Assembly (NCBI GenBank): GCA_038373885.1
Contig: JAWZYV010012530.1
Location: 868,001-932,000 of the forward strand
Length of the DNA stretch: 64,000 nt
Source of the DNA: Cheiracanthium punctorium
Taxonomy: Eukaryota; Arthropoda; Arachnida; Araneae; Cheiracanthiidae
Reading direction: 5' to 3'
The translations under genes and the position numbers were made by a program. Shown one piece after another: positions 22,497-34,195 of this stretch; positions within the stretch are counted from its first letter, which is position 1, and every line of letters starts with the position of its first letter. Under the pieces are notes generated by a model. The model made no database searches, was not told the DNA's origin, and saw nothing but the letters and a program-made list of their open reading frames with translations.

Positions 22497-22990
22497 GTAA
22501 GTTGAGTGTATAGGCCGCAATGTAAAAGAATTCTTTTTTGTATACCTGTAAGAAACTGGAAACCTTGCACACACCAAAATTTATGCAATATGTAAGACAG
22601 TGAGCTATAATATGCTTACCTAATTTGAGCTCAATCGAATGCATAATGCAGCGCGCTTTCAAGAACTTTCGCCATAATGTATACGAATATATTCTGTAGC
22701 CCTGTAGAAAAACTATAAGCCCTACATGCACCAAACTCCACACAAATTGTGTGACGGTGACCTATAATATACTTACTCAATTTGAACGTATTCTAACACA
22801 CCATTTACACACTAGCACGCTTTAAATGATTTGAGGGCATAGGCCGTAATGTAAATGATTTGCAACACCGTAAACAAACTATCAGATCTACATCCATTAA
22901 AATATGTGCAGATCATGTGACCTTGACCATTAATATATATCTTGACCACTTTTTAATTGAGAAGTAAAAATAAGTTAAAATCGTCAAAGG
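22497..22990. repeat. Tandem array, three diverged units of about 165 bp
   Basis: Each unit carries GGCCGTAATGTA (variants at about 22513, 22670, 22842), then a CTGTAGAAAAACTAT-like block, then CCTACA..CACCAAA, then GTGACCTATAATATACTTACT and ends near GCACGCTTT. The same block recurs in the 39.4-41.1 kb array and at 53.8-54.0 kb. A minus-strand frame over 22483-22743 is incidental. Confidence 0.65.
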
Positions 22991-24610
22991 AATCTTCATA
23001 TTAATTTAATTAATTTCATTCCTGGGTATTTCAAAACTATTATGAATTTAATGTTAAGGATCAACATTTTTTCAACTTTTCCGAGAAATTTTATTAAATA
23101 TTACGAAAAAACTTTTTTAGTGTCTGGAGGTAATACTGACCATTTTACTACCATGAAAGAAAGCAAAAAATTTAAGGTTTTGTACACTGAAGTTTAAAGT
23201 GTGAATGAAAATACCCCAGGGATAAAAAATGGTTTTTAACGAAAAAGTTCTATTTTGTCTTGTGGCTTTAGAACAGATTTTTTTTAAATGTATACTAAAT
23301 CCCAATTTTACAGGATGATTACAGCTAAACTTAGCTTGTTTAAATCTTTTAAAACACAAACTCCGGAGTGAGTATATCGATGTCATTTTAGAATATGCAA
23401 AAATCGTTTTGTTATAAAGCATCCATTAGAGCTCGCTTTTTAACAAAATGAGCCAAAAATAGTATACAATTTTATGTATAATAATATTTAAAACAATTTT
23501 GGAAAGGGAAGAAATAAATAAATTTAGGGATGCTCATATCATTTTTCAAAAAAGTGAAACCGAATAATTTTGTGTAACGAACTAATTCGAAACAGAAGAA
23601 ATCATTCCGAATTTAAAGCAAATACAATTTTGCGTTGAGTTTCGTAAAGCGAAAAAAATAATGAAATGGGAACCTATTTTGTTTCCCATTTCATTATTTT
23701 CATTATTTCATTCAAGTCGTTTAAAATAAAGAAAATAAGTTACAAAAAAAAAATAACTTTTATAAAAATTTCAGAAATTTTTACTTTGAATTTTAAAACT
23801 TTTATTTGCAGTCATTAATGCAAATGCATATTTTAGGATTATCTGAACGGAATGATTAAAAAATTAAAGTTTTTCTTTTAAAATTCTGCTGGAGCATAAC
23901 AGTTATAAAGAAAAAAAGTTTCATTAAAACAGGGTATAATTTCATAATTCTTTAGAAATACGTTTCGCCAGAAGTCATTTTGAAAAATGCCGGACAAAAA
24001 GGAATATTTTATGGCTTGCCAAGCGGCTTCTCAAAATAAATTTATTTCATTTTTTTATTATGTATCATTTTCGTCTGGAATCTGACTTAATAACTTTTCA
24101 CAGCGGGAAATCAGCGGAAAACATTTTTCGGTTTTTATTTTACGACTTGCTCAGCTGGGTGCAAAGAAATGGATTGAAAAATAAAGAATAAAGAGTAGAT
24201 GTTTTTGACTCTGAAGCAGGTGGAATGACTGATAATATATGCATTACGCGCATGAATGTCATGTATCAAAAGACGTTGATTTAATTAAAAATTCACCCTA
24301 GTATTATTCATAGGTCCTATTTTTACACTTTGGCTTCCAAACAAAAATTTCAGAAATTGCGTCTCAAGAACTTCTGAGAATTAGACTGGTGAAAGAAATT
24401 CTCTTAAATTGCACAAGTAACGCCAGTTTTTCGGTGGATAAGACGGTTCAAAAGACTCTATTAGCTACTGAGCTGTTAAAGCAATCAGAAAAATGTAAAT
24501 ACGATGTAGTATTAATTTAAGTCGTTGTCGTAATCTCAGTTACGTCGTTAATCGTCATGGCATTGCAATCCGAAGAGATACTCTCGTGAGAGACATTAGA
24601 AAATCATATA
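22991..24610. other. AT-rich stretch with one small hairpin
   Basis: A hairpin lies at about 23657-23697 (AATGAAATGGGAA and TTCCCATTTCATT). Otherwise nothing is supported; the frame at 23117-23422 on the minus strand shows no family feature. Confidence 0.4.
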
Positions 24611-24783
24611 CAGCCGAACTCGCTTAGTGGAATATCCGTTAAAGGAATATCCTGCTTGTGGTAATAAATTTTCAATGTAGCAAACCGTATTAATTAGTCA
24701 ATGTGATCCCGGATAATGGAATATCCCGCTTATTAGAATAAATTTTCGTGAAAATTTGCTATTCCATTAAGCGGGTTTCACTT
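24611..24783. mobile_element. Short pogo/Tigger-like MITE
   Basis: Begins CAGCCGAACTCGCTTAGTGG after TA and ends CCATTAAGCGGGTTTCACTT before TA. The GAAC.CGCTTA..GGAATA terminus resembles pogo-type ends as I remember them. GGAATATCC words recur internally. It is non-coding. Confidence 0.55.
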
Positions 24784-24941
24784 TACATTGCTATGGAAAT
24801 GGACCGCTGACAAGCAAGATACTGAAAAAAAAAAGTGTCCAGTTGTCTTAGCCACAGTTGAGTATGACATGTTTCACATGTTTCACAAGTTACATTTAGC
24901 ATAATCTTCTCAATTAAAAAGTTTGAATAATATATACTATA

Positions 24942-25207
24942 CACGCTTATTTCAAAGGAGTCAGCATCTCCCTTAAATAGCGACCAGATATCTTGTCTAC
25001 TTCACTGGTAGTGTAGCATTATACCCAAGAGAACCTGTTTTTTTTGCTCTGTTATTTTTTCGAAAAACGGACCATTTCCTGCGATTTTCTACTGTTTCGC
25101 TCCGAGATAGGTTAATAAGTGCTCAGAAGAAGAAGCTAACTGTCCACTACAAAAGAGGTTGAATTTTGGTTCGTCAGGTTGAATTTAGATCGTTTGGCTT
25201 AAGCATG
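24942..25207. mobile_element. Second copy of the CACGCTTAAACC MITE
   Basis: Ends are CACGCTTATTTCAAAGGAG and GATCGTTTGGCTTAAGCATG, diverged versions of those at 17975-18255. Internal GCTCAGAAGAAGAAGCTAAC corresponds to GCTCCTAGAGAAGAAGCTCG there. Confidence 0.55.
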
Positions 25208-27208
25208 ATATTGTTACTCCATATTTATTGATTTTCTTTCCCCCATATATCCTGCTACTCCTTCGAAATACCTACACAATGCATTTCTCTGCATATAGTA
25301 TGTTTGTCAGTCTGACTCGGGTGGTAGAAACTTAATGAAATCGGGCAACATGACTTTGTTAAGGCTTTTAAAAAAAATGGTTCCAGAGTGATCTTCTAAA
25401 ACTTCCATTTTCTCATTTGGAACAACAACCATATTGGTGGTTGTGCGAGTTCACAGAGGCGATTCTGCATCACTCTACTTGACCCAAATAATAGTTTTAT
25501 CAGTCTAAATTTAAGAATGATAAATAAAATTTGGTTGTTGATAGTTTAGATGTAATTATTTATCGATAGTTTTATGCATGGATAAGAATTAAAGAAAATA
25601 CGTACTGTCTATCATTGTACAATTTAAAATTTTGATATCGGAGAAAATTTTGGGAGTTACCAAGTATTTTAAAATGTTTCAAATATAAAAATGTATACTG
25701 GAATACTTATTAATAATTAGAAAGTTATTGATTTTTTTAAGCGAAGAAGTGCATTTCAAATGCCAGTGCTAAATGAAACTTTAGGACATTAATGTAACTT
25801 TTTAAATCATTGCCTGTATATTTAAAAAATATTGGGTATAGGTTTCCAAGATCTTTCCTATTGGTGGTGAAGTCAATGATAATTTGATTAGATTGATCAA
25901 AAATTTCATACAATTAATGTACGACCTTTTAAAGAATTTACATTTTTTTTTCTTAAAAAAAATGATTTTTGCTAAGTCCATGCAAGAAAGATAAAAGTGA
26001 ATCAAAATCTAAAACAACAACACATTTTTAATTTTTTAGATGATAATTTTTATTTACTTATTTACTTATTTATTTTTTGTTAATACTTTTTTTAACGGCT
26101 TAGTTTTTTTTTCTCCATTAACATACGACTCCCTCGAGATTTATACAGAAGAAAAAAAAATGGTGTTGTGTTAAGTCCCCACAGGGGTCGGATATTAAAT
26201 ATTGACCTTATGCGGAAGAAATACAATGGGAAATAAAAAATATGCTTTCTATAAAGAATGGTGCACTGGAAAGTGATATTTTTCTTTACAGAATAGATTT
26301 TGCTGGGGAATATTTTTAAGAGTGGTTGGGTCAAAAATTTCAAAGTGAAAAATGGAAGTGAATATAACGTTGTATTGTAGTCGTAGTTAATGGAAGTTTA
26401 AAAAGGGGTGAATGGACTGTAGTTTAACTGTATCAAAATGTTGCTAACAGTATTATTTATTATGTAAATAGAAAGAAAAATATTTGTAAGAATAATAATG
26501 AATTTAAAAGGAATGAAGTAACTTTTTTCATATATTTTACCCAGAAGTTTATTAAATGTACTATGTTGCAAATATTAATATAGCTTTAAAGGTTTCGTCA
26601 CGTAATTTGTGTGAGAATTTACTTACGAAATTTAACCATGTATCTTATAAATAAAGCTGAAAAATCTGTTTTGTAATTTGTTTGTGTTATATATACCCAT
26701 CCATTTCGTTAGACTGATTGATTTGAAAATGTGACAATTGAGTACAATAGTGCGGAAAAAAATTCTGCGCTATTTTAAAATTTCCAAACTCTATCCGCTG
26801 CTTAAATTTTTTTGTGGTTTTGAGAATTTTCGAGTGTATAAATTTACCCTGGTAGAGTAAAAGACTGAAAAAAAACGAAATTCATTTTTCCCCCCGTCAC
26901 GAATTTAAAATTTTGAGATTGACAAACTATGGCGCAAAAATTACATCATAGTAAAAAATTCAGGAGTTTTATGATTCTAAGTTGACTGGGTTAGCTCTTC
27001 GAGAATAACCAACTTAATATTTTTTTTCTTGAGATTAAATGCTTTTTTTCCCTACATGTGTCATGGTTATACGGATTACTGGATTGAGCATTGGTGTGGG
27101 CAGATTTCAAATGATTTTTTTTTAAAACTGCAATAGCAACTGATGCTAATTTGTATATCATACATTTAAAATGGCATTAACAGTTAAATGCTAATCAAAA
27201 GATTATAT
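25208..27208. other. AT-rich stretch, nothing identified
   Basis: No supported gene, RNA or repeat was recognised. Short minus-strand frames at 25802-26343 are poly-lysine/poly-phenylalanine artefacts of A and T runs. Confidence 0.4.
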
Positions 27209-27429
27209 TTAAGGTGGCCATATTTTGAGAAGTAAAATTGAGAAGTCCCCAAATTTGAAACAAAATTGATTGCATTTTATAATTAATGAAATAATTAACA
27301 GTAATCTAATTAAAAAACAATGCAAAAATTAAAAATTGTCCCCAATTGTTTTTTTACATTTTGGGGACAAAAAACCCCCACAGAAATAGGGGACTGTCCC
27401 CGAAAATTGGGAACGTATGGTTACCTTAA
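27209..27429. mobile_element. MITE with TTAAGGTRRCCATA ends
   Basis: TTAAGGTGGCCATATTTTGAG at the left opposes TTGGGAACGTATGGTTACCTTAA at the right. Internal GGGGAC/GTCCCC words pair with each other (TTTTGGGGAC at 27359, GGGGACTGTCCCCG at 27389), giving strong secondary structure. Confidence 0.55.
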
Positions 27430-29139
27430 TTATACTCCACCACATTAAGTGTTTACAGAAGCGCAAACTAAGTGCCTGCCTATCTGCCTCACGCTTTACT
27501 TGCCGCGCCAGCATGTATTCAATTCATCCTTGGCGATAGCTGCGCTTTATTTTGATAATTTGGTTGAATGCTGTGTTATAGTTTGATATGATTATATAAG
27601 TATGGTTCGTTTCAATATTTATTTTATAGGCTTATAGGAATACTGTTGGCCATTTGAATTACCTCATTGTTATGCCACTTTATATCAGATCGGAAACCTC
27701 CAACACTTTTTTATAACATAAATGTGTAAAATTTAAGCTTGTCTCTGTTATCTTGATATTGCGGAATACGGAATTCTCTTATCATATTTATTGTTATGAC
27801 CCATAATTCTGGGTCATCTCCGCGAAGAAAATTCAAGACGAAGTTGGAGAGTATCCAGTGATCGTTGCCATAAACGAAAAATAGAAAGTAAAAATCCTAT
27901 TTTCAAAGCGCGTGCCACTCATTTGTCTTCCCTTTCCCATTTACTTGACCTATTCTGCGTGCCTCTGTTCAGAATCCATTTATTTATAAACATTTATTTA
28001 TTTTTCCCTTTCTTTTTTAGTTCAGAGTTCTTGAATGTCGTAATAACTGTCGTCTACGTCATGGCCTATTTTTGTTTATTCGAATTTCTTGGGCGTGGTC
28101 TGGTACGGCTAAACGCGGATTGGACAAGCGTCGAGTTGATTGATTGAGAGAAACACCGAAAGTTCCTCAGCTTCTGCTGCCTGAAACAAAAATTTGTATT
28201 TCATTCGTTTTCCGGGAAGAATGTTTATATAAGTAATGCGTTTGTATAGTTAGTGAAGATGGGAAACTTTTTCATTTATTACATTGTATTACGTTGCTTA
28301 CTTTGTGTCGGAAATAGTCTGGATGTAAAACAGAACAGCCCGACCTAACTGCCAACTTTTACGATTAGATTTAAATAATCCATCGAATTTAGTGGCAGAT
28401 CTAGAATTGGGTAAAAGGAGAAAGAAGGCTAACTTACCGAGAATTCCTAATTTGGAATAACAAAATCTTTTCTTTTTTTAAAACTAAATATAAAAATTCT
28501 GTTTAATTTAGAGCATATTCAGATCCATTTGAAAGGGGGGGGGGCTATAGATCAATGATTACCTCCCTCCCCAGAAAAAAAAAAACAAAAAAAAAAAAAA
28601 CAGCTTAGATCGGATAGCTTTTATTCGTACCAGTGATGTCCGTTCTTTTAAATTTTATTACATTAAAAATTAAGAATAGTCACTAACATTTTGAAAAATG
28701 TTCTATTTAAAAGTTAATGACTACGATGACCGTTTTCTGTGAAGTTTGATCATAGAAGGGTTAGGTTAAAAGAAAATAAGTTTTTTCTTTATCCTCATAG
28801 CTGTATTTTATTAATAATCATAAGCGATATACAAAAAAAATATCAAGAAACCCTTTTTATAGAAAACTAAATGAAAAATAATTAATATGATCTTCAAATT
28901 CATTTTGAAACGATAACTTAAAGTAAAGTTCACAATCAGTGATAGAACTGACCTAGGCTGTCATAGTTACGGAGAATATGAGTTCATGTCATCAAACTTG
29001 TAATAAATATTCAAACATTCTAGTTATGGTAACTTACACATTATACCCAAAGTAGCAGTTCACTTTGAAAGAAATTGAAGTAAACATTCTCCAAAGATCC
29101 ATATGAGATGCCAAGAACACTAACAGGGATGGAACAGAT
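27430..29139. other. AT-rich stretch with minor remnants
   Basis: A 22-bp near-palindrome ATGACCCATAATTCTGGGTCAT lies at about 27796-27817. GTGGCAGATCTAGAAT near 28393 resembles an eroded hAT terminus. GCGGATTGGACAAGCG near 28114 is shared, with one change, with 35138. The frame 27923-28147 has no recognisable domain. Confidence 0.35.
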
Positions 29140-29515
29140 TTCAAAAGTTGCACTTTTCAGCGGTTCGCGAATTTCTGTTATTTTCTTGTCAGGTAACTAC
29201 TCACATCATTTGCAAAATGTTGGAGCTCAATGGATTGGTCACAGTGGACCGGTTTGAAGGCCACCACAGCCACCGGATTTATCTCCAAACGACTTCTTTG
29301 TATGGGGTTGATGCAAAACATGATGTGCACCTCTGTTGCCTAAGAAGTTTATTTTAACTGAGCTATCGTACAGCGCGTGAATGGCAGTTGTGAACACAAA
29401 GCGCCCCCTACATCGCCATGCGTTTGTTTGCATCCATGCTTTCCTACACGAAATAGTCTTCTTTTCCTATTCCCTATCTCCCTAATAATATGACAGTGAA
29501 TTTAGAATCACCTTG
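29140..29515 (+). pseudogene. Mariner transposase relic with 3' terminus
   Basis: QWIGHSGPV is readable at 29228-29254, followed after an in-frame TGA by RPPQPPDLSPNDFFVWG to about 29316. This is the usual C-terminal catalytic block of a mariner-type transposase (W-PPRSPDL-P-DFFLWG pattern). Stops and frameshifts make it non-functional. The copy ends TTTAGAATCACCTTG before TA, close to the right end of the MITE at 8483-8915, so the MITEs may be deletion derivatives of this family (inference). Confidence 0.7.
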
Positions 29516-29739
29516 TATAATATCTAGTTTGAACGAGTATACTTTCAAACTAGAATTAAATAATGTTTACTAAAATGAATCTGAAGAGTTGGTTTGCCGC
29601 AAAAATAATTCAATTGCTACTACAATGCAATTCTGGCAGATTGCAGCAACAGCAAACCAGATGGGATAGACGGAGGGATATTTGCTCTACAAGTTTAAAT
29701 TATAATTCTACTCCGTGCTCTGGCAGCATTAGGATAATT

Positions 29740-30010
29740 ATTTTAGTTAACCTGCTGGTAGTGCTTGTGCAGTTTGGACGGCCTTGATCTTTTCAAAATA
29801 GACTCGCTTTTATCCCCAGCTTTAGTTATAGGGAACGAAAAGAAGTCTGACGGAATTAAGTCAGGACTTCGGGAAAGATGGAACAATGTTTCACACTGTG
29901 CTTGACCAAGAACTCCCGGAAATGCAGAGAAGTATGACTTTTCTCCATTCTGAGCTAGTACTTTCAGAAAGTTGACAGAAACAACGATCCTGACGATTTC
30001 ACAGCTTGTA
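29740..30010 (-). pseudogene. Second mariner transposase relic
   Basis: On the minus strand HTSLHFREFLVKHSV can be read around 29900-29945. After a frameshift it is followed by RSPDLIPSDFFSFP around 29840-29885, matching the D-N-A-x-x-H...PPYSPDLAPSDFFLFP block of DD34D-type mariners. Frameshifts and stops show decay, and no termini were identified. It is a different lineage from the plus-strand relic just upstream (SFP rather than VWG). Confidence 0.65.
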
Positions 30011-30037
30011 GCTGAAGGATATTAGAATAATTGTAAA

Positions 30038-30039
<2 letters not shown>

Positions 30040-30077
<38 letters not shown>
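30040..30077. repeat. (TA)n microsatellite
   Basis: An uninterrupted TA tract of about 19 repeats. Confidence 0.95.
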
Positions 30078-30079
<2 letters not shown>

Positions 30080-30239
30080 GCATACATCATTTACTTTCTT
30101 CTGATTTAACTCATGTAGTTATACTGGATCATAGTAACTCATCTGGTTCCCCTTATCTAACTCATCCGGATTGCACTCGCTGCCATCTGTTAGAGCGGCG
30201 AATAGTAACAATGGACGATATGGATACGAGGCTATTTCA

Positions 30240-30355
30240 GTCACGTGTCGGCGGAAAATATAAATTTGGACCAATCAGATTGAAGCGTTGAGTGTCAAGA
30301 GACTGTATTCTTGCAGTTGATTGGATGAGGGTCACGTGTTGGTTGAAAAATGGCG
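30240..30355. promoter_or_regulatory. Candidate promoter: paired E-boxes and CCAAT boxes
   Basis: GTCACGTG occurs twice (30240-30247 and 30331-30338), the class of E-box bound by bHLH-zip factors. A CCAATCAG lies at 30271-30278 and an inverted CCAAT (TTGATTGG) at 30317-30324, the NF-Y type. AAAATGGCGTC at 30347-30357 resembles a YY1 site. The block is GC-richer than its flanks and roughly symmetric. No exon is recognised nearby on either strand, so the assignment is tentative. Confidence 0.35.
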
Positions 30356-30764
30356 TCACAAAGTCCATTATATTATTTTAGAGTCACACCATTTGTTTTA
30401 ATAGAGAATTTTAATATGAATTTCTGCTCCAAACTTATACTTTTAAATATTAATTTTGAGTCAATATATTTTTATTCTGTGGAAACATTTTGTCTGTGGA
30501 AACATACGAGTCACGTTATAAAATATTGATCACACTCGTTGTTGCAGTTTCCGAGTCTGATGTCGCAAATGTGCCAAGAATGAATTAAATACCACATAAC
30601 TCCAGTTTTTACTACGATGGAAGCAATACTTAGGATTCATAGTGCGAAATTTGAAGCCACCTATACATTCCGTATGCCAGTTCATGTGCGAATTGAGAGT
30701 AAAGTATGTTTCAAAAATCACACCCCTTTCTGTTCAAATAAAAATCTAAAACTATCGATTTATA

Positions 30765-31154
30765 ATGTTGTTGTTGTTTCTTATGCCCTGTGGCAACCAC
30801 GAAGCGATGGCAGATCTTTCCTATAGAACGGTGATGGGCTAAAAGTGGCGGCTTCCATTTTTAATGAGCCCCAGTAGGAGGAAGCCCGACTTTGATTGGG
30901 GCCTCCTAATTTTGAACCGATTCCAGAGGAGAGACCTAGCACCTTAAATCGCCACCCCCAGAGGTATCGATTGAACATGGATGACATTGGAACCACGAAC
31001 ATATTTTACGTACACCAACTCCCATTAGCGTACACGGCTCTATAGCAGCCCTGCCGAGAGAGGTTTTCACCCTATCAAGCACTGACCAAGCCGGTGCTGC
31101 TTAACTTTCCGTGTTCTCATGGGAACGAAGGTTAGCGACTAGACCACTGCGGGA
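30765..31154 (-). mobile_element. 5S rRNA-derived SINE (SINE3-like), near full length
   Basis: On the minus strand GAGAACACGGAAAGTTAAGC, then AGCACCGGCTTGGTCAGTGC and TTGATAGGGTGAAAACC (complement of 31062-31121) align with 5S rRNA from ACCGAAGTTAAGCAGC through GGTTAGTACTTGGATGGGTGACC, including the A-box and C-box regions used by polymerase III. The body follows for about 270 bp and the copy ends in AACAACAACA (30765-30776). Imperfect repeats of TCGATTYAT flank it (about 30756 and 31156), as expected for a retroposed copy. It is too diverged to be a 5S gene and has the same body as the copy at 15318. Confidence 0.8.
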
Positions 31155-31159
31155 CTCGA

Positions 31160-31856
31160 TTCATTATATTTATACTTAATCGTTTCCTGTTAAACTGATA
31201 CTCGGAAAAGTCTTCTTTTAAAACATCAAATAAAGCTTACACAACCCTTATATACTAAATTGACCTTGTTTTTTATAATTGTAGTCTCCGTGATGTAGAA
31301 CTATGAGTAATCGATGTGAATATTTCGCAGAACTTTTTTATTATTAAAATTCAAACCTCGGATTTTTTTTTATCAGAAAAAATTTCCACCGAACTTTATA
31401 AATCCATCAATTTTTTGACATTCCAATGAAACGACGCCCAGAAGCGAAAGTGCTAAAAGTAGGAAATGGAACTTCCATTGCTTTTCGTAGATATGACGTC
31501 ATCTCAAACGAAATTTTTTTTTTTATGTCGTAAATAGTTATGACTACCTAAATATAGTCAATTCATACATTTTATAAGAAGTTATAGTTTAAGAGCTGTT
31601 TCGTGGATAGTAATTTTTGAAAACTGCACAGTGAGTTTTTGTTGAGAATTCCTCTAAAATGGATTCTGTAATATTTAGCTGAGTAAAATGAAATGCATTT
31701 TTGTGTAGTTAGTCCCTATTCTGATAAAGTAAGTGAATTTTAAAGGATTAAAAATAACTTGCATTTTTTTTTCTTTTTTGTGTTTTTTTGTTGATTTTCA
31801 GACGGGGAATACAAGCAAATAAAGCATTCGTGTTTTAAATTATAGAAATACTGTTG
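31160..31856. other. AT-rich stretch, nothing identified
   Basis: No supported feature was found. Confidence 0.4.
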
Positions 31857-31860
31857 TTAA

Positions 31861-32274
31861 CCCTTTGAGGCGTAACCCTTTCCCAGTGCTGAAAAAAGGG
31901 CAGCCGTTGCCATAGCTCGACTTAACTACCAGCAAGATGGCGGACGATTGAAACGTTCATCGCGTGCCACAGATCTAGAGACCCTTTTTTGACGCAGCTG
32001 GCTGTGCAGCTATGGTAACGGCTGCCCTTTTTTCAGCATTGGGCAATCTATCCAGCTGTTCTCGTATTCTTCCATTTTTCAGCAGATGTCAGTGCTGTTA
32101 AAAATAATCGCGACCATTTTTTTACGGGAAATAACGTGCTAAAAAGTAAAGGATTCTCGTGGAGCTATGTCACCCGCAACTATTTTTATAGAAATCAAAT
32201 CTATTCTTCGTGACTGGCAACAGTCAAAACGTCAGAGTTTGGTTTTCCCAGAGCGTGAACACTGAACTAAAGGG
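31861..32274. mobile_element. piggyBac-type MITE, copy 1 (TTAA target)
   Basis: TTAA at 31857-31860 and 32275-32278 flanks an element that starts CCCTTTGAGGCG and ends GAACTAAAGGG. TTAA duplication with CCCTTT ends is characteristic of the piggyBac superfamily. It is non-coding. Copy 2 at 33449-33931 lies in the opposite orientation. Confidence 0.75.
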
Positions 32275-32278
32275 TTAA

Positions 32279-33444
32279 ACTATTGATATTAGTATATTCA
32301 CACCTGTACACTACTTGTTTTGCTGATACGTGGATTTATCCAAAATCTACATGCATAATTTCTCTTTTAACCACTAGATGAAATGGAGAAGTAAATTTTA
32401 ACCCGCAATTTAATTATGTGGTTACATATTTAACAAAAAGTTAAAGAAACACTAAATTATTTTATTTTGTTTAGATCTATCCAACTTTTTCCTGTCCTGT
32501 AGAATCTTTTTTCTTGTTAGTTTGGATTTGACTTTCCTTTACCTACTTCACCAGTTACCTATTTTTGCCATATTTCAAAATAGTATTTTCGCATGCGTAT
32601 CTCTGGGCTTCAGGAGTATTCAAAGACCCAAACTAGGAAGCAACACTTGTCAAAGAAGTCTTCTCCGCTGGGCCTTTTCAATGGTAAGAGCGAACAGGTT
32701 ATACATGTGTTCAGAATCAAAAATTCTTCATGTATGATAAAATGCTTCGTCGCAATTATCTTCCTTTCTTTGAAGCTTTTCTGGTTGGCAAACCAGAAAA
32801 ATTTCTGATTCCAGTGCATTAAAATTACCATTTGTACTCATATTTGAATAAAATATGAGTACAAATGAGAAATATTTCATATTTATAAAAAAGAGTACAA
32901 AATATGACTAACATAAGCAACTGCACGAATATTTTAATTTGTTTCGGATTTCTTGTAACATCGATTGCACAAGTCCTCAACCTTCACCCAGATCATCCAA
33001 CCTTGCAAAAAAATACGGACCTACTTTGCCCTCTGATAAATGTCATTCACCTCTTGTCCGGGATTTGGTTGAAAACAGCAGAAAAGGAAAGTTCTTCTGT
33101 GTGGGGTCAAAGACGGCCGTAGACCCAGAGTGGGGTCTTTGATCGAGGATGACCATGAACGTTCTTTTTACGGGGTTTATCCCACGTGCATGGTCGGAAA
33201 TAACCCCGCAATGCCCTTACAGGAGTGCAGCTTGACATTGAATGCGGTTTTGGAAGGTCGAGGTCAGGTAAAGTCCTTGGATTAATGATGGTAATGTTGG
33301 ATGATGTATGGCAAATGACATGTTAAATAGATGAATATGCTAAAGCATTAATTTTTTCACTCTATTTTCTTATTTATTATTATTTTTTTTATCATACCTG
33401 TTCAGATCTGAGGTACACATATGTGCACCTCTCTTACTTGCCTC
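32279..33444. other. Spacer between the two TTAA MITEs; GC-richer block at 32950-33290
   Basis: Mostly AT-rich. From about 32970 to 33290 the sequence is clearly GC-richer, with GTGTGGGGTCAAAGACGGCC and GAGTGGGGTCTTTGATCG in near-tandem. Two overlapping frames of about 70 codons cross it but I recognise no domain. It may be a fragment of an unidentified repeat. Confidence 0.3.
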
Positions 33445-33448
33445 TTAA

Positions 33449-33931
33449 CCCTTTAACGTGCAGTGTTCCCGCTCTGGGAACACCAAACTCTGACGCTTTG
33501 ACTGTTGCCAGTCACGAAGAATAGATCTGATTTCTATAAAAATAGTTGCGGGTGATATAGCTCCACGAGAATCCTTTACTTTTTAGCACGTCATTTCCCG
33601 TCAAAAAATTGGCACGATTATTTTTAACAGCACTGACATCTGCTGGAAAATGGAAGAATGCGAGAACATCTGGATAGATTGCCCAATGCTGAAAAAAGGG
33701 CAACCGTTGCCATCGCTCGACTTAACTACCAGCAAGATGGCGGACGATCGAAACGTTCATCGCGCGCTTCTTCCGACAGCTGTGGCACAGCCAGCTGTCG
33801 TAAAAAAGGGTTTCTACATCTGTGGCACTCGATGAACGTTTCGATCTTCCGCCATCTTGCTGGTAGTTAAGTAGAGCGATGGCAACGGCTGGCCTTTTTT
33901 CAGCATTGGGAAAGGGTTGCGCCTCAAAGGG
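33449..33931. mobile_element. piggyBac-type MITE, copy 2, inverted and longer
   Basis: TTAA at 33445-33448 and 33932-33935. It starts CCCTTTAACGTGCAG and ends GCGCCTCAAAGGG, so its orientation is opposite to copy 1. It keeps an internal inverted repeat at about 33682-33910 (CCCAATGCTGAAAAAAGGG against its complement, arms about 75 bp), of which the inner part is deleted in copy 1. Confidence 0.75.
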
Positions 33932-34109
33932 TTAAAATCTAAATAAGCTAATTTTAGAGATATCGACTCTACCTTTACAAAGATGAATTTTTCTTTAAAA
34001 AGAAACAAAGCTATACACAAAAACATTGAACTGACACTTGATTCGTGTAACTTTCAAAATTACACAAAATTAGTTAGTTTGCTTTTTTTTTTTTTTTTAC
34101 AAACCTATA

Positions 34110-34195
34110 CGAGGGGCATCTGACCACTTTGGGGGAGGGGGCTTTGTCAGGGTCTTTCTAAGGGGTTACAACCCGTATTTACGCTAAGTTTTTCT
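34110..34195 (-). mobile_element. tRNA-derived SINE fragment
   Basis: TCTTTCTAAGGGGTTACAAC and CCGTATTTACGCTAAG match the 3' part of the SINE family on the minus strand; the head is missing. Confidence 0.5.

Noticed and set aside
30765..31154. Functional 5S rRNA gene
   Set aside because: Only the internal control region is similar; the 5' and 3' parts of 5S are replaced and the copy has a SINE body and AAC tail.
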